A stretch of 64,000 bases of DNA from Streptomyces sp. NBC_00464. Its GTDB lineage: Bacteria > Actinomycetota > Actinomycetes > Streptomycetales > Streptomycetaceae. The stretch is from positions 3,968,001 to 4,032,000 of the forward strand of contig NZ_CP107899.1 in assembly GCF_036013915.1 (NCBI RefSeq). Reading direction: 5' to 3'. The notes under the pieces were generated by a model. The model did not search any database, was not told where the DNA came from, and worked only from the letters and a program-made list of their open reading frames with translations. Positions 53,655 through 63,045 of the stretch are shown here, one piece after another. A program made the position numbers and the translations under genes. Each line of letters opens with the position of its first letter. Within the stretch, counting starts at the first letter, position 1.

Positions 53655-54095
53655 GGCGTCCCCCTGGTGACATATCTCCGAGTGGCCACGAACTGCTGCT
53701 GTCGACGGGATGCCCGGAAGGGGGGACAGAAGGCTTGACGGAGCCTTGCGAGAACCTTGCAGCGTTCTGCCGGGCAGCCGACACCGTTGTGGCCGCCGGG
53801 CGAAGTAGCCGGTTCAGCGCGGTTCCTCGACGAGGGCCCGCGTATTCCAGGCCGGGTGAGTCGCGGTGAACGCGACGCCGCGACTGTCGCTCTTGATCAG
53901 GCCGTACTTGACGTGACCTGAGCCGGGACGCTGACCTGGGGATTCCTCGCGGAATGGGTGCGTATCTGCGAGGAGTCCCCGCCACAGAGGCCTGTACGAG
54001 CCCGAGCAGCGAATCACCGGGTGCGGACCTGCAGTTGCCGCCGGCGCCCCGCAGGAGGGGGCGGGAGGGCACTCACGGCTGCTTCGGCCACCGAG
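53655..54095. other. Intergenic region downstream of the effector gene
   Basis: These 441 bp hold no recognised gene. A minus-strand open stretch near 53814-54017 is short and lacks a start signal. I cannot tell whether the genes on either side share a transcript. Confidence 0.5.
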
Positions 54096-54545
54096 CTATG
54101 CCGATGGGGCGTTGCCCTGATGGTCGACGTCGTTTTCCCTGGACATATTGAAGGTGAGGCTTGAGAAGTCCCGGCCTTGGAGTACAGGGCCGTTCTGGGT
54201 TCCCCCGCTGATCGTGTTATGCACCTCAGCGCCTGTATCGCTCTGCGCGTCCTGCCACCACTCTTCGAGCAGTGCGCGGAACTCCGCGTCCAGGGCGGCA
54301 CGTACACCGAGCGCTGTCGCCAGTGCCTGGGCGCGCAGCAGGTCGGCCGGACTGTTCTCCAGCTCCGTGACCTCCAGCTCGCCCGAGCTGATGCCGGCCG
54401 GTTCCTCATTGCGCGCGCCCTCTACCGCGCCGCGCCGAAACGGACGCCTCACCAGCGCGGTGAGTCCTTGCCAGGCCTGGCGGCCGGCGTCGCCACCGAC
54501 ACTGCCGGCCAGGGCTGTGAGGGCCGCTGCCGTGATCGGGTCCAT
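54096..54545 (-). CDS. Small helical protein with C-terminal amyloid-like motif, candidate effector
   Basis: The 149-residue protein has an N-terminal Ala/Gly/Leu-rich helical part (DPITAAALTALAGSVGGDAG, 2-38) ending in basic RRPFRR, a central helical domain (50-103) and a C-terminal motif at 109-132: NTISGGTQNGPVLQGRDF then SSLTF. A membrane-seeking head and a short beta-forming tail suggest a pore-forming effector switched on by the NB-ARC-TPR protein at 49.7 kb. The ATG at 54545 follows GAGGGAG; a TAGGCT -10-like box lies upstream. Confidence 0.7.
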   Translation of the reverse strand: MDPITAAALTALAGSVGGDAGRQAWQGLTALVRRPFRRGAVEGARNEEPAGISSGELEVTELENSPADLLRAQALATALGVRAALDAEFRALLEEWWQDAQSDTGAEVHNTISGGTQNGPVLQGRDFSSLTFNMSRENDVDHQGNAPSA

Positions 54546-54864
54546 GCCTGGCTCCCTCGGTCGGTGCCTTACTGCCATAGCCTAGTTCCATGGCTTGGAG
54601 CGACGCAGGGGTTCCGGAGTGGCCGGGGCTGTTGACCGTGGTCTCCTCTGCCAGGCGGTCGGTGCAGGACCGCGTCCGCGAGAAGCTTCCTCGTCCACCG
54701 GAGAGACCCGCTCCGGCAGGCGGGATTCCGCCCAGGTCGTACCCGGTGCCCTGGCTGCGTCCATGGTGGCACGAGGCAATCAGCCCTTGCTCTGCGCGCG
54801 GTGGCATGGCGGCAGAGCTCATCGGGCCACACCTGTCGATCGGTCTGTGTCGCCGGGGCGGGCG
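54546..54864. other. Intergenic region upstream of the effector gene
   Basis: These 319 bp between the effector start and the HxlR stop contain no recognised gene. A TAGGCTATGG element about 35 bp before the effector ATG may be its -10 box; no matching -35 was seen. Confidence 0.45.
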
Positions 54865-55260
54865 TCAGGCGGACGGGGTGTCGGGGCGGGCGTCGTACGT
54901 AGCGCGGGCGGCGTCGATGTGCGTCAGGTGCGCGAGGCTCCACTCCAACAGGGGCGCGGTGGCCTCGCGGAGGGTTCTGCCCATCGGAGTGAGTTCGTAA
55001 CTGACGTGCGGTGGCATGACATTGCGGACGGTCCGGGTGAGGATCCCATCGCGTTCCAGGCCGCGCAGGGTGACGGTGAGCATGCGCTGGCTGATCCCGT
55101 CGACGGCCCGCTTGAGTTCGCTGAAGCGGCGTGGCCCCTGGCTGAGGTTGCGAACGATCAGCAGCGACCACTTGTCGCCGACGATGCCGAGCACTTCACG
55201 GGCCTTGCACGGGTCCTCCGGCTGTGCCGGCTGCGGCTTGCCGCCCGCGCTGCTGCTCAT
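54865..55260 (-). CDS. HxlR-family transcriptional regulator
   Basis: A 131-residue protein with a lone HxlR winged helix (CKAREVLGIVGDKWSLLIVR, FSELKRAV, ISQRMLTVTLRGLERDG). The single Cys in its first helix is the position used for redox or aldehyde sensing in some HxlR regulators. GGAGG precedes the ATG. It is divergent from an alpha/beta hydrolase gene, whose control region holds two inverted repeats. Confidence 0.9.
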   Translation of the reverse strand: MSSSAGGKPQPAQPEDPCKAREVLGIVGDKWSLLIVRNLSQGPRRFSELKRAVDGISQRMLTVTLRGLERDGILTRTVRNVMPPHVSYELTPMGRTLREATAPLLEWSLAHLTHIDAARATYDARPDTPSA

Positions 55261-55280
55261 GGTTACCTCCAGAGAACCGG

Positions 55281-55296
55281 GGCACGTAAATGTGCC
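55281..55296. promoter_or_regulatory. Candidate HxlR operator, GGCAC-N6-GTGCC
   Basis: A perfect 5-bp inverted repeat with an AT-rich 6-bp spacer lies 21 bp upstream of the HxlR start, in the divergent control region. Confidence 0.5.
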
Positions 55297-55334
55297 TTAT
55301 TGATCGGGGTGCGGCAGGTGAAGCACGATGATTT

Positions 55335-55371
55335 CGGTTCCTGAAGAGTACCGAGGCGCAAACAGGAACCG
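55335..55371. promoter_or_regulatory. Long inverted repeat CGGTTCCTG-N19-CAGGAACCG
   Basis: Two 9-bp arms (55335-55343 and 55363-55371) are perfect complements 48 bp before the hydrolase start. The spacing (about 2.7 helix turns between centres) suits two dimers or a looped site. Confidence 0.55.
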
Positions 55372-55418
55372 TGATGTTCCCGTGCCTCCACGCTCCGAAT
55401 GAGGAAGAAGACTCCCGC

Positions 55419-56150
55419 ATGTCAACTTTTCTGTTGGTGCACGGTGCCTGGCACAGCGGTCGGTGCTGGGAGCGGGTGGTGCCGCTGCTGGAGTCGGCCG
55501 GACACCGAGTGTTCGCGCCCTCGCTGACCGGCTACGGCGACAAGGCACACCTGCTCGGCCCCGAGGTGGGGCTCGACACGCACGTCGAGGACATCGTGAA
55601 GCTGATCCACGGGGAGGACCTGACCGACGTGGTGCTCGTGGGGCACAGCTACGCGGGGCTGGTCGTCTCGTCCGTGGCCAACGAGGTGCCGGAGCGGATC
55701 GCGCATCTGGTGTACGTGGACGCCATGGTCCCGGAGCACGGTGAGACCGCCGTCGACGTGCAGCCCATGACCCAGCACCTGATCGACCTGGCCGCCACGT
55801 CCGGCAGCGGCTGGCGTGTCCCGCCGCTGCCCGAGATGCCCGCGCCCCTCGGCCTGTTCGGGGTCACCGACCCGGCGGACACGGCTTGGCTGCGTGCGAT
55901 GCTCTCCGACCAGTCGGTGCGCTGCCTGCGGCAACCGGTCCGGCTGGACAACCCCGCCTTGGACTCGGTTCCGCGTACGCACATCCACTGTGTCGGCGCA
56001 GAGCCGGAAGGCATCGTGCGGCGGCCCGTCCCGGCGACACAGCCCAACGGCTCCCCGGCACGGATACGGGAACTGCCGACCGGACACGACTGCATGATCA
56101 CCATGCCGTCGGACCTGAGCGAACTGCTGCTTGAAGCCACCCTTCGGTAG
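55419..56150 (+). CDS. Alpha/beta hydrolase (esterase-like), HxlR-linked copy
   Basis: The 243-residue enzyme has HGAWHSGRCWE, the nucleophile elbow GHSYAG and a late TGHDCMI histidine. It is paralogous to the hydrolase at 26.7 kb along its whole length, including YAGLVV and the LFGVTDPADTAWL stretch. The ATG at 55419 follows GAGGAAGAAG. Divergent to its probable regulator. Confidence 0.88.
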   Translation: MSTFLLVHGAWHSGRCWERVVPLLESAGHRVFAPSLTGYGDKAHLLGPEVGLDTHVEDIVKLIHGEDLTDVVLVGHSYAGLVVSSVANEVPERIAHLVYVDAMVPEHGETAVDVQPMTQHLIDLAATSGSGWRVPPLPEMPAPLGLFGVTDPADTAWLRAMLSDQSVRCLRQPVRLDNPALDSVPRTHIHCVGAEPEGIVRRPVPATQPNGSPARIRELPTGHDCMITMPSDLSELLLEATLR

Positions 56151-56545
56151 CGTCCGTCCGGACCGTGACTGCGGCAGTGAGCCGGAGACGGCATCAACCC
56201 GCCGTCCGGGTCCTGCGGGGTTCGACGAGGACCGGATGAGCTGGTGTCAGCCGCTGATGTCATCGCCGGACGGCGCGTTCGACACGCTCCCGTTCGGCTT
56301 CTCCCGCTCGTCGTCACCCGTGGCGTCGAGCAGACGTTGACGCGCCTGCGCCGTGCGTCCGCGGCCGACGCCTGTGGACGTCGTGCTCCGTGATCCGGCA
56401 GCTCGGATCCCGCCGAGTCCCTGGGGCACCGCCGGGTGCCGGCTCCACCCGCCGACTGCGGGTCGGGCTCTCAGGGCGTCGGTGGACCCGTCCCCGACCG
56501 CCCCCCGCACCGGCCGGGTGCGAGGTGGGATCGGAGGAGTTCTTG
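56151..56545. other. Intergenic region before the efflux operon
   Basis: These 395 bp show no gene I can support. A minus-strand frame ends at 56247 with hydrophilic sequence that could be the tail of a lost gene, but it has no match I recognise. The promoter of the lipoprotein operon must lie here but was not identified. Confidence 0.45.
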
Positions 56546-57175
56546 ATGGCTTCTTCAATGGTTCTTCACAGGCGGCGGTCACACTCCTGCGCCATGAAGA
56601 TGAGATCGCGTGCAGGGTTCGGGGCTGCGTCGCTCGTGGTGGCGCTGGTGCTGACCGGTTGTGGTGGTGGGGACGAGGGGGCCGGCGGAGAGGTCGCGTC
56701 GGCGGGGAGGAGTACGCCTGGCGGCGCCTCCGCCTCCGGCTCGGCTCACGGGACGGACGAGTTGGCCGGGTACGTCGAAGCGCAGCGCGAGTGGGTCGGC
56801 TGTCTGCGGGAGAACGGGCTGGACGCACCCGATCCCGACGCCAAGGGGAAGGTCGACCTGGGGGACGCCCGTAAGGCCAAGAGCGACCCCAAGTTCCTCG
56901 TCGCCCAGGAGAAGTGCCAGTCGCTCGTGCCGTCCGTGCCGGACAGTCTGGAGCGGGAGATGCAGCCCGCGCTCTCCGCGAAGGAGATCGAGCAGAAGAA
57001 GCGTTACGCGAAGTGCATGCAGGAGGGCGGCGCCCCCGACTTCCCCGACACGGACGACAAGGGCTTCTCGAAGGAAGTCGCGTGGGACTCCACGTCCGTC
57101 GGCGCCAAGCGGGCGCAGCGCACCTGCGGCTCGATCGTAGGGGTGCCGGACGACGCCGCCCCGGCCAAGGGCTGA
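56546..57175 (+). CDS. Lipoprotein of the efflux operon
   Basis: The 209-residue product has a lipobox VLTGC, placing it on the outer face of the membrane, then a Ser/Gly/Ala linker and a mature domain with paired cysteines in WVGCLRENGLDAPDPD and KRYAKCMQEGGAPDFPD. Those two similar segments suggest an internal repeat. I use the ATG at 56546 because of GGAGGAG upstream; the ATG at 56594 gives a more typical 22-residue signal peptide. It is coupled to the HlyD-like gene (TGATG overlap). Confidence 0.78.
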   Translation: MASSMVLHRRRSHSCAMKMRSRAGFGAASLVVALVLTGCGGGDEGAGGEVASAGRSTPGGASASGSAHGTDELAGYVEAQREWVGCLRENGLDAPDPDAKGKVDLGDARKAKSDPKFLVAQEKCQSLVPSVPDSLEREMQPALSAKEIEQKKRYAKCMQEGGAPDFPDTDDKGFSKEVAWDSTSVGAKRAQRTCGSIVGVPDDAAPAKG

Positions 57176-58433
57176 TGCGCGGAATGGACGACACAGAGCA
57201 GACCCCGGGGCCGAGGCGCCGGTCGCGGGTCCGTATTCCTGCCGTCGTCGGGGCCGGGATCGTGCTGGTCGCGGGGGTCGGTACGGCCGGGGCGCTCGGT
57301 CTGGGCGGGGGCGGCACGGACGACGCGGGTCGGGCCGACCCCCGGACGAGCCGGACGGTGCGGGTCGAACAGGGCACTCTGACCGAGCAGAGGGAGATCG
57401 ACGGCACGCTCGGCCACGGTGCCGAGGTGCCGTTCCGGATCCGGGCTGAGGGGACGGTCACCTGGCTGCCGGAAGCCGGCGCGAAGGTCGGGCGTGGTGG
57501 CACCGTGCTGCGGGTCGACGACCGTCCTGTCGCCCTGCTGTACGGCAGCCTGCCGATGTACCGGGAACTGGCTCTTCGGCAGCCGGACCTCCCGGCCACC
57601 GGGAGCGACGACAGCACCTCCGGCGGGACGGAGAAGGGCGAGCCGCGGGCCTCCCCGGAGCCGCAGCCCTCTTCGGCGCCGCAGTCCCCCTCCACGCCGC
57701 GGCCGCTGTACGGCATGGACGTCAGACAGTTCGAGACCAACCTCAGCGCCCTCGGCTACACGGGATTCACCGTGGACGACGAGTACACCGGCCTGACCGC
57801 CGAGGCGGTCGAACGCTGGCAGCGGGACCTCGGGCTCCCGCAGACCGGCAGGGTCGCCGTCGGGGACGTCCTCTACGCTCCCGGTCCGGTCCGCATCGCG
57901 AACACCGGCATCCGGATCGGCGCCGACGCGACCGGAGACCCGGTGACCTACACCAGCACCTCGCGCATGGTGACCATGGAGGCCCCCGCCGCCGACCTCG
58001 AATGGGCCGAGCGCGGCACCGCGGTCACGGTGGAACTCCCCGACGGGCGAACGGTCAAGGGAGAGGTCGCCCAGGTCGGTAGGGACGCCACCGCACCGGA
58101 CGCCCCAGGGAGCGGGCAGGACGAGGGCCCGGACGCCGGCGGACCGGCGGCGGGCGGTGCGGTCGTCTCGGTGGTCGTCGCCTTCGACGACCAGAAGGCG
58201 GTGGGCAGACTGGAGAGCGGTCCGGTCACCGTCCGCTATGTCCTGCGGCGGCACAAGGATGTCCTGACCGTGCCGGTGGCGGCGCTGGTCGCTCTCGCCG
58301 AGGGTGGCTACGCACTTGAACCCGCAGACGGCACTGGCGCGTTCGTTCCTGTCGGGACCGGGCTGTTCGCGGACGGCCTGGTCGAGGTGAGCGGGTCCGG
58401 AATCCGCGCGGGCACGAAGGTGAGGATCCCCGA

Positions 58434-58437
<4 letters not shown>
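57175..58437 (+). CDS. HlyD-like efflux adaptor with peptidoglycan-binding domain
   Basis: The 420-residue protein has one N-terminal membrane helix (about 20-40), a biotinyl-lipoyl-like half ([15 protein letters not shown] ... [15 protein letters not shown]), an inserted peptidoglycan-binding domain ([19 protein letters not shown] ... [15 protein letters not shown]) and a C-terminal beta domain. It likely links the ABC transporter to the cell wall. It overlaps both its neighbours, so four genes are translated together. Confidence 0.87.
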
Positions 58438-59158
<721 letters not shown>

Positions 59159-59162
<4 letters not shown>

Positions 59163-60394
59163 GGAGGGCCGCTCACTCGCGGAGAGCGCGGGGCTCTTCG
59201 GCCGCGCTCCTTCGTCCCGCCCGGCTCGGCCCGGCCGACCTGGCCCGTCTCGGTGGCACCGGACTGCGCACCCGCCCGCTGCGGGTGTTCCTGTCCGCCC
59301 TCGGGATCGCCATCGGGGTGGCGGCGATGGTCGCCGTCGTCGGGATCTCCAGCTCAAGCCGCGCCGAGGTCGACCGCCGGCTGGACAGCCTCGGCACCAA
59401 CCTGCTGCGGGTCGCCCCCGCCAAGAGCGCCGACGGACAGGACACCCGCCTGCCCGAACAGGCCGTGCCCATGATCGGCCGGATCGGCCCGGTCACCGAC
59501 GTGGCCGCCACCGGGGCGATCCCGGACGCGGCGGTCTACCGCAACGAGCACATCCCCGTCGGCCGCACCAGCAGCGTCGCGGTCGCCGCCGCCGACAGCG
59601 GCCTGCTGTCCGCGATCGGCGGCAGGATCCGTACCGGGCGCTGGCTCTCCTCGGCCACCGAGGAGTACCCGGCGGTCGTCCTGGGCGCGAAGGCCGCCCA
59701 ACGGATCGACGTGTACACACCGGGCACCCGGCTGTGGCTCGGCGGCACGTGGTTCTCCCTGGTCGGCGTCCTCGATCCGGTGCCCCTCGCCCCGGAGATC
59801 GACAGTTCGGCGCTGGTCGGCCGGCAGACGGCCCGTACCTACCTCCGCTTCGACGGCCACCCCTCGACCGTCTACGTCCGGGCGCGCGAGGACCGGGTCA
59901 CGGCCGTACGCGACGTGCTCGCGGCCACCACGAACCCGCAGCGGCCCAGCGCCGTCCTGGTGTCGCGGCCGTCCGACGCGCTCGCGGCGCGCGAGGCGAC
60001 GGAATCCGCACTGACCGGGCTGCTGCTCGGGCTGGGCGGGGTGGCGCTCCTGGTGGGCGGGGTCGGTGTGGGCAACACCATGGTGATCTCGGTTCTGGAG
60101 CGGCGCCCCGAGATCGGGTTGCGGCGGGCGCTGGGAGCCACCAGCGGCCAGATCCGCGGGCAGTTCGTGTCCGAGTCGCTGCTGCTCTCCGCGCTCGGCG
60201 GTCTGGCCGGCACGGTCATCGGCACGGTGATCACCGCGGGTTACGCGTATGCCCGTGACTGGCCCACCGACGTGCCGGTATGGGCGACCGTCGCCGGGAT
60301 CGGGACCACGCTGCTGATCGGCGCGCTGGCCGGCCTCTACCCGGCGGTACGGGCGGGCCGGCTCGCACCGACGGAGGCGCTGGCGGGCGCCTGA
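59159..60394 (+). CDS. MacB/FtsX-type ABC transporter permease
   Basis: The 411-residue protein has the MacB plan: one N-terminal helix (about 45-65), a large extracytoplasmic domain (about 70-275) and three C-terminal helices, with [15 protein letters not shown] between them. With the adaptor, lipoprotein and ATPase it should form an export or stress-sensing complex, perhaps against peptide antibiotics. A strong terminator follows at 60422. Confidence 0.93.
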
Positions 60395-60421
60395 CCCACC
60401 GCCCGCCCCGGACTGCCGCCC

Positions 60422-60456
60422 CTCCCCGAGCGCCGTTCGCTCCCGCGCTCGGGGAG
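60422..60456 (+). terminator. Terminator of the efflux operon
   Basis: A 12-bp perfect stem, CTCCCCGAGCGC (60422-60433) and GCGCTCGGGGAG (60445-60456), loop 11 nt, 28 bp after the permease stop. Confidence 0.82.
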
Positions 60457-60475
60457 AGGCCGCGGGGCCGCGGGG

Positions 60476-60593
60476 GTCACGCCGTGGGGCGGCGGTTCGT
60501 CACGCCGCGGGGCCGCGGAGGTCACGCCGTGGGGCGGCGGTCCGTCACGCCGTGGGGCCGCGGGGGTCACGCCGTGGGGCCGCGGTCCGTCAC
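60476..60593. repeat. Tandem 22/23-bp repeats between convergent operons
   Basis: GTCACGCCGTGGGGC-like units start at 60476, 60499, 60521, 60544, 60566 and 60589, alternating 23 and 22 bp, so the true period is 45 bp. The last two units lie at and inside the 3' end of the histidine kinase gene. Confidence 0.85.
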
Positions 60594-62231
60594 GCCGTGG
60601 GCCGCCGGGCCGGCGGGCAGCAGGACCGAGAACACCGTGCCGGTCCCCGCTTCGCTCCTCACCTCCACCGTCCCCCCGTGATCGGTCACGATCTGCCGGA
60701 CGACGGCCAGCCCGAGCCCGCTCCCGCCGGTCGCCCGCCCGCGCGCCTTGTCCGCCCGCCAGAACCGGTCGAAGACATGCGGCAGTTCCTCCGCGGCGAT
60801 GCCCGACCCCGTGTCCCTGACCTCGACCACCGCGCTCCCGCCACGCCGCCCGGCGACCAGGCTCACCCTGCCGCCGGGCGGGGTGGCCCGCAGGGCGTTG
60901 GAGACCAGGTTGCCCACCACCTGCCGCAGCCGGTACGCGTCGGCCACCACATGCACCTCGCTCTCCGAGACCGCCACCAGTTCGACGCCGGCGGCTTTCG
61001 CCTGACCGCGATGGGCGGTGGCGCACGCCGTCAGAAGGTCGCCCAGCTCGGTGTCCGAGCGGTGGTAGGTGAGCGCGCCGGCCTCGGCGAGCGCCAGATC
61101 CTGGAGGTCGTCCACGATGCGCTGCTGGAGCAGCGTCTCCTCGTGCAGCGAGGCGAGGAGCTCCGGTGTCGGCTCGACCACGCCGTCCCGGAGGGCCTCC
61201 AGATAGCCGCGAAGGTTGGCCAGCGGAGTGCGGAGTTCGTGCGCGATGTCGCCGGTGAGACGGCGCTGCCGCTCCTCCGCGTCCTGGAGAGAGCCGGCCA
61301 TCCGGTTGAAGGCGCGCCCCAGTGCGCCGATCTCGTCCCGTCCGCCGCCGGGTACCCGACGGGCCAGGTCGCCCTCCTCAAGCCCGCGGGCGGCCACGGT
61401 CAGGGCCCGTACGGGACGGAGCACGGTACGGCTGAGCAGCACCGCTCCCAGCATGACCACCAGCGCGACGCCCCCCGCGATCACCGCCGCGGGCAGGACC
61501 TCCAGGGTCGGCGGCGCCTCGTCCAGAGTGCCGAGACGGATCTCCAGGCGCGGGGGCGCGACGGCGACGGTGCGTGCGGAGAACACCCGTCGCAGGCAGT
61601 CGAGCAACAGCCGGCGCCCCGGTTCGTCCCGGCACTTCGCCGCCGCCTCGGGGTCGGAGACGCTCAGGGGGTTGGGCACCTGTTCCGACGGGTCGCACCG
61701 GGGAACGCGCCGATCCGCAGTCACCACCGGGAGCCCCATGTCGTCCCGTTCCGCCGTCACGGTGACGTCCGACTCCGTCAGACACACGGCACGGGTGGAC
61801 TCGATCCGGTATCTGCTGATCGCCAGGACGGTCCGCTTGACCGCGGCGAGCTCCGGCATCCCCGCCGAGGGGAAGAGCAGTTCGGGGCGGGGGTCGACCA
61901 GTATCGGGGGCTGATCGCTCACGGGCCGCGGCGCCCGTCCCGCCAGCGCGTCGGAGTCGGCGATCAGTACGTCGTCCTCGGTGACGACCCTGATGCGCTG
62001 GCCGGTGTCCTCCGCCAGCGTGCGGACCGTGTCCGGGACCCCCGTCCAGGTGCCGTGCGCGAACCCGTACGTGTACAACTCGCCGGTGATCCGGGAGACT
62101 TCCTCCCGGCCGGCGGCGACGGACTCCCTCACCTGGCCGGTCGCAAGCCGCAAGGTCAGCCACGCGGTCGCGGCGGTGGCCACCACGGCGACGAGAAGCA
62201 GCAGCCCGAGGGCCCGCAGCCGGAAGGTCAC
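60567..62231 (-). CDS. Sensor histidine kinase
   Basis: The 554-residue kinase has two membrane helices (about 7-28 and 263-285) around a large extracytoplasmic sensor with several cysteines, then HAMP, the phosphoacceptor DIAHELRTPLANLRGYLE, and an ATPase domain with NLVSNALRATPPGG, DTGSGI and GSGLGLAVV. The GTG start overlaps the response regulator stop. It faces the efflux operon tail to tail and probably controls it, perhaps by sensing cell-envelope stress. Confidence 0.94.
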   Translation of the reverse strand: MTFRLRALGLLLLVAVVATAATAWLTLRLATGQVRESVAAGREEVSRITGELYTYGFAHGTWTGVPDTVRTLAEDTGQRIRVVTEDDVLIADSDALAGRAPRPVSDQPPILVDPRPELLFPSAGMPELAAVKRTVLAISRYRIESTRAVCLTESDVTVTAERDDMGLPVVTADRRVPRCDPSEQVPNPLSVSDPEAAAKCRDEPGRRLLLDCLRRVFSARTVAVAPPRLEIRLGTLDEAPPTLEVLPAAVIAGGVALVVMLGAVLLSRTVLRPVRALTVAARGLEEGDLARRVPGGGRDEIGALGRAFNRMAGSLQDAEERQRRLTGDIAHELRTPLANLRGYLEALRDGVVEPTPELLASLHEETLLQQRIVDDLQDLALAEAGALTYHRSDTELGDLLTACATAHRGQAKAAGVELVAVSESEVHVVADAYRLRQVVGNLVSNALRATPPGGRVSLVAGRRGGSAVVEVRDTGSGIAAEELPHVFDRFWRADKARGRATGGSGLGLAVVRQIVTDHGGTVEVRSEAGTGTVFSVLLPAGPAAHGVTDRGPTA

Positions 62232-62929
62232 CGGCCGCCGCCCTGGTCCGCGAGCCGGTATCCCCGGCCGTAGACGGTCTCCACGTACCGCGCCCCGGTG
62301 CGGCCCTGCTCCAGCTTCCGGCGCAGGTTCATCACATGCGCGTCGACGGTCCGCTCCAGAACGTTCCGGCCGAAGCCGAAGAGTCGGTCGATGATCTGCG
62401 CGCGGGTGAAGACGCGTCCTGGCTGCTCCGCGAGCATCCCCAGGATGGCGAACTCCTTGCCGGTGAGCGGAACCGGTTCGCCGGCCACCCGCACCTCGAA
62501 CCGCGCGGTGTCGATCTCCAGGTCCCCCACCGAGAGCCGCGTACTGTCCGCGGCGCGAGCCGCCGCTCCGGAACGGCGCAGCAACGCCCTTACCCGGGCG
62601 GTGAGTTCCCTTGGGCTGTACGGCTTCGTCAGGTAGTCGTCGGCCCCCAGATCGAGCCCGAGCAGCATGCTCTCCTCCGTGCTGCGCGCGGTCAGCAGCA
62701 GGATCGGCACCTGGGACTCGGCCCGCAGGATCCGGCACACGTCGAGCCCGTCGACCTCCGGCATCATCACGTCGAGCACGATCAGATCCGGCCGGCTGCT
62801 CCTGGCCCACTCGATCGCGGCCCGCCCGTCCCCCACGACCTGTACCTCGTTGCCCTCCCGCTCCAGATAGATCCGCACCAGCCGGGCCTGCATCACATCG
62901 TCCTCGGCCACCAGAACGCGCGCCCCCAC
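62228..62929 (-). CDS. OmpR/PhoB-type response regulator
   Basis: The 233-residue protein has a receiver domain with the acidic pair in VAEDD, phosphoacceptor D in LIVLDVMMP and K in YLTKPYSPREL, then a winged helix with LTGKEFAILGML and VYGRGYRL. GTG at 62929 follows AGAGAGGGGG. Upstream ATG at 62959 would add ten residues with no site. Confidence 0.95.
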   Translation of the reverse strand: MGARVLVAEDDVMQARLVRIYLEREGNEVQVVGDGRAAIEWARSSRPDLIVLDVMMPEVDGLDVCRILRAESQVPILLLTARSTEESMLLGLDLGADDYLTKPYSPRELTARVRALLRRSGAAARAADSTRLSVGDLEIDTARFEVRVAGEPVPLTGKEFAILGMLAEQPGRVFTRAQIIDRLFGFGRNVLERTVDAHVMNLRRKLEQGRTGARYVETVYGRGYRLADQGGGR

Positions 62930-63045
62930 GACGCCCCCTCTCTGTCGAACCAGGGCCAAGGTACTTGCCGGTTCCGCGTCAGGGGCAGCCTCCTGCGGAG
63001 ACCGCCCCTGACGCGCTCACACCCGGACCGTGGCAGAGGCCGGGC

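Noticed and set aside
53814..54017. Minus-strand fragment resembling a DUF397 C-terminus (DSRGVAFTATHPAW)
   Set aside because: The N-terminal WxKSSYS half of DUF397 is absent and the resemblance is limited to a few residues.
56247..56400. Minus-strand frame ending DDEREKPNGSVSNAPSGDD
   Set aside because: It has a plausible tail composition but no upstream homology; most of the frame is antisense to the lipoprotein and adaptor genes.
60476..60593. CRISPR-like or att-site repeats
   Set aside because: The repeats are contiguous with a 45-bp period and no unique spacers; no integrase or cas gene is near.
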